33,072 bases of DNA. It comes from Janibacter terrae NBRC 107853. Lineage in GTDB: Bacteria > Actinomycetota > Actinomycetes > Actinomycetales > Dermatophilaceae. Made by a program: the position numbers and the translations under genes. Every line of letters begins with the position of its first letter. The first letter of the stretch is position 1. The notes beneath the pieces were generated by a model. That model saw only the letters and a program-made list of their open reading frames with translations. It did no database searches and was not told the DNA's origin. This document shows positions 31,265 to 33,072 of the stretch, in pieces. Location: positions 1 to 33,072 of the forward strand of contig NZ_BCUV01000009.1 of the NCBI RefSeq assembly GCF_001591405.1, read 5' to 3'.

Positions 31265-31725
31265 CTGCCCGGCTTGATCGCGGCAACCGTCTCCTGCGCG
31301 TTGCGGATCGCCTTCTGCGGGACGGTGTTCTCCTTGGCCTTCTTGAGGGCCTTCAGGCCGATGAGGCCGAGCACCGCGGCGATCGCGAGGAGCACGACGG
31401 TGACGATGAGGTAGCCGGCCCACAGGGGCAGCCAGATCGCGATGACCTGGGCGAGGGTGTGGAAGAGGAAGATCAGCCCGAGGAGCCCGAGGAAGGCGGC
31501 GCCGCCGAGCAGGGCGGCCCCCTTGCCGCCGAAGGACAGGCCCTTGGTGACCTCCGCCTTGGCGAGCTTGATCTCGCTCTGGACCAGGGCCGAGATGTCG
31601 TGCGAGGCGTCGGCGACGAGTTGGCCGACGGTGCGCTCGGTCTCCCCGGGCGCGGGCTGACCGATCCGCCGACGCGTGGCGGGATCGCTGCTGCCGGTGG
31701 TGGTGCGGGGCTGGTCGTTGCTCAT
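31261..31725 (-). CDS. Holin-X (phage holin family) membrane protein
   Basis: A 154-residue protein with a disordered polar N-terminus, an amphipathic segment (TVGQLVADASHDISALVQSE), and two hydrophobic helices at about 70-92 and 98-124, then a basic end (KALKKAKENT). This is the pattern of PF07332, named phage holin family but encoded at fixed chromosomal places in actinobacteria (compare Rv3669), so it is not evidence of a prophage. AGGAG precedes the ATG at 31725. It is probably first in a two-gene unit with the EphE-like gene, overlapping by 4 bases. Confidence 0.88.
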   Translation of the reverse strand: MSNDQPRTTTGSSDPATRRRIGQPAPGETERTVGQLVADASHDISALVQSEIKLAKAEVTKGLSFGGKGAALLGGAAFLGLLGLIFLFHTLAQVIAIWLPLWAGYLIVTVVLLAIAAVLGLIGLKALKKAKENTVPQKAIRNAQETVAAIKPGS

Positions 31726-31782
31726 GCTGCTCCTGGTCCCAGTGGATCGGGTGCCACAACCGGGGTGGCCTGTGCATGAGCC

Positions 31783-31788
31783 AGCCTA
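31783..31788 (-). promoter_or_regulatory. candidate -10 box of the Holin-X gene
   Basis: TAGGCT on the minus strand, about 58 bases before the ATG at 31725, would give a leader of about 50 bases carrying AGGAG. The remaining bases to 31954 contain two CGAAGGGG motifs and no other feature I can name. Confidence 0.3.
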
Positions 31789-31954
31789 CCCACGAGTCGG
31801 CTGGGTTCGCGGTCACAGCAGTGCGGCCCGCCAGGCGGCCTGTCGGTGCCCGAGGGCGAAGGGGGAGGAACAGGACGACGAAGTCCGGGTGAACCTTCCC
31901 GCGCCACACCCGGGATCGGCGACCCCGGCGGGCGAAGGGGGGGACCATCGAGAC

Positions 31955-32776
31955 ATGACCTACGGCGAGGAGACGGAGCCTCTCGCGATCGCGCACCGCG
32001 GTGGCGCGCACCTCGCGCCCGAGAACACCCTGGCGGCCTTCTCGATGTCGACGGCGCTGGGGCTGCGCTACCTGGAGTCGGACATCAGGCTCACCGCCGA
32101 TGGAGAGCTCGTCTGCTTCCACGACGAGGTGCTCGACCGGTGCACGACGGGCACGGGTCGGATCGGCGCGCGCACCCTGGCGGACCTGCGCCGCACCGTG
32201 CGCGTCGGGGGGACGGAGCCGATCCCCACGCTCGAGGAGGCGCTGACGACCTTCCCGGACGCGTGCTTCACCGTCGACCTGAAGAACCGGGCGGCCATCG
32301 CGCCCATGGCCCGCCTCCTCCAGCGCCGTGACTTCGCCGAGCGGGTGTGCGTCGCCGGTGCGTGGGACGGGTGGCTGCAGCTGCTCGCCTCCCAGGCGAC
32401 CCACCTGCGCACCGCGCTCGGGTGGCGATCGCTCGTCGCCCTGATCTCCGCGTCCAAGGCGGGTGTGCAGCCACCGTCGTCGGTGGTGCGGGGTCGGTTC
32501 GCCCACGTCCCCGTCCGTCTCGGGCGGCTGCCCATCCACTCGCCCTCCCTCGTGCGGCGGGCACACCGGCTGGGCGTGCGGGTGGTGGTGTGGACCGTCG
32601 ACGAGCCGGGGCTGATGCACGAGCTCCTCGACATGGGTGTGGACGGGATCATCACCGACCGGCCGGACGTCCTGCGCACGGTGATGATCAGCCGCGGGAC
32701 GTGGACCCCCATGCGGGGAGACACCCAGAACCCCGGAATACCGGCCGATTTGGCAACCTCGGGATCGGTGTCCTAA
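31955..32776 (+). CDS. glycerophosphodiester phosphodiesterase family protein
   Basis: A 273-residue TIM-barrel phosphodiesterase that splits glycerophosphodiesters into glycerol 3-phosphate and an alcohol. Family motifs are complete: IAHRGGAHLAPENT at the N-terminus, LESDIRLTADG with the Glu and Asp metal ligands, CFHDEVLDRCT, VDLKNR, and VVVWTVDEPG followed by GVDGIITDRPDVL. No signal peptide is visible, so it is cytoplasmic. The ATG at 31955 starts just before the first motif. The gene stands alone; its 3' side is the promoter region at the window edge. Confidence 0.92.
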   Translation: MTYGEETEPLAIAHRGGAHLAPENTLAAFSMSTALGLRYLESDIRLTADGELVCFHDEVLDRCTTGTGRIGARTLADLRRTVRVGGTEPIPTLEEALTTFPDACFTVDLKNRAAIAPMARLLQRRDFAERVCVAGAWDGWLQLLASQATHLRTALGWRSLVALISASKAGVQPPSSVVRGRFAHVPVRLGRLPIHSPSLVRRAHRLGVRVVVWTVDEPGLMHELLDMGVDGIITDRPDVLRTVMISRGTWTPMRGDTQNPGIPADLATSGSVS

Positions 32777-33072
32777 TGTTCTCGATGTCAGCCCGACAGG
32801 GAGGAACGGACACCAAGCGGTGACTCGCTGAAGTCGCCCCAGGCAGGCCGGTCCCACGAGTTGACAGCCCCCATCCGATGTACGCGGATCAGGTCGGCGG
32901 CCACCCAGGTGGTCGCGGACAGACCAAGATCCGGGGATTTGGAACCGAGCAGCTGCGCTGCTACGGTGGGCCACCGCTGAAGATCCAAGCGCGATCAGCG
33001 TCGGCCGCTCCGAGAGCGGATCACGAAGTTGACGCCCAAGCGTGGACAGCGGTAAGTTTGAGAAGTTGCCCT
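32777..33072 (+). promoter_or_regulatory. non-coding region with tandem promoters, possible rRNA operon leader
   Basis: No coding gene is seen in these 296 bases. Two promoter-like pairs face right: TTGGAA (32939-32944), 17 bases, TACGGT (32962-32967); and TTGACG (33029-33034), 18 bases, TAAGTT (33053-33058). A small hairpin CCGCTC/GAGCGG lies between them at 33005-33019. After the second -10 comes GAGAAGTTGCCC; a GTTGCCC element also follows the -10 in mycobacterial rrn promoters. Tandem promoters, low protein-coding character and this element suggest the start of a 16S rRNA operon just beyond the window. A lone TTGACA at 32861 has no good -10. Confidence 0.45.

Noticed and set aside
31261-31725. 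Prophage lysis gene
   Set aside because: The Holin-X family protein sits at a conserved chromosomal place and no phage gene is near.
30353-32974. An 873-residue open frame on the minus strand
   Set aside because: Only its last third, the EphE-like domain, is protein-like. The rest is the Arg/Pro/His-rich shadow of the GDPD and Holin-X genes.

Overview
The window is about 72% GC and reads as a chromosomal segment of a high-GC Gram-positive actinobacterium. Gene order (dnaX-recR-DUF5063-lysC; penicillin-binding protein-ArsA-ArsA-DUF4177-RidA-NUDIX-MBL-Crp-nth-NUDIX) and protein style fit the Micrococcales, perhaps the Intrasporangiaceae (Janibacter-like); this is inferred from memory of families, not from a search. 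I see no prophage, transposon, integrase or CRISPR array. Both tRNA genes stand free, with no att-like repeats.

Layout. 1-5.9 kb: an ABC-2 permease running in from the left edge, a dienelactone hydrolase broken by a frameshift, a small lipoprotein, a LytR_C membrane protein with a VapB-like partner, a HerA-like ATPase, an AEC transporter and a DUF3817 protein. 5.9-7.8 kb: tRNA-Ser(GGA), the SRP RNA, a coiled-coil membrane protein and an FMN reductase. 7.8-15.9 kb: dnaX, recR, DUF5063, lysC with an internal beta start, an Asd-like protein without its catalytic cysteine, a tandem LytR_C protein and a PPi-type phosphofructokinase. 15.9-21.2 kb: a crotonase-fold protein, YchJ, DUF1275, a VOC/FadR-type regulator pair behind two operator-like palindromes, tRNA-Pro(CGG), a Thr/Pro-rich exported protein coupled to a metallophosphoesterase, and YqeY. 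21.2-30.4 kb: a bifunctional PBP with a PASTA domain, two ArsA/Get3-like ATPases, DUF4177, RidA, NUDIX, MBL, Crp, nth and a CoA-type NUDIX. 30.4-33.1 kb: an EphE-like alpha/beta hydrolase that lacks its nucleophile and histidine, a Holin-X family protein, a GDPD, and tandem promoters at the right edge that look like those of an rRNA operon.

How the genes work together. Much of the right half matches the Mycobacterium tuberculosis Rv3669-Rv3682 neighbourhood (cell wall, acid/redox stress, Crp), but whiB4, tlpA and marP are absent. The left-centre matches the Rv3708c-Rv3721c neighbourhood (DNA replication/repair plus aspartate pathway) without ybaB. Most genes are packed with 1- or 4-base start/stop overlaps (TGATG, ATGA, GTGA), so translational coupling is expected.

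Most notable signals: (i) three intact genes encode enzyme folds whose catalytic residues are replaced (Asd-like, EphE-like, crotonase); (ii) about ten genes start 6-7 bases after a TANNNT-like hexamer, the signature of leaderless mRNAs, including divergent pairs with back-to-back -10 boxes; (iii) the octamer CGAAGGGG occurs at least 20 times on both strands; (iv) the EphE-like gene has no ATG, GTG or TTG start and probably uses CTG in a CTGA overlap.
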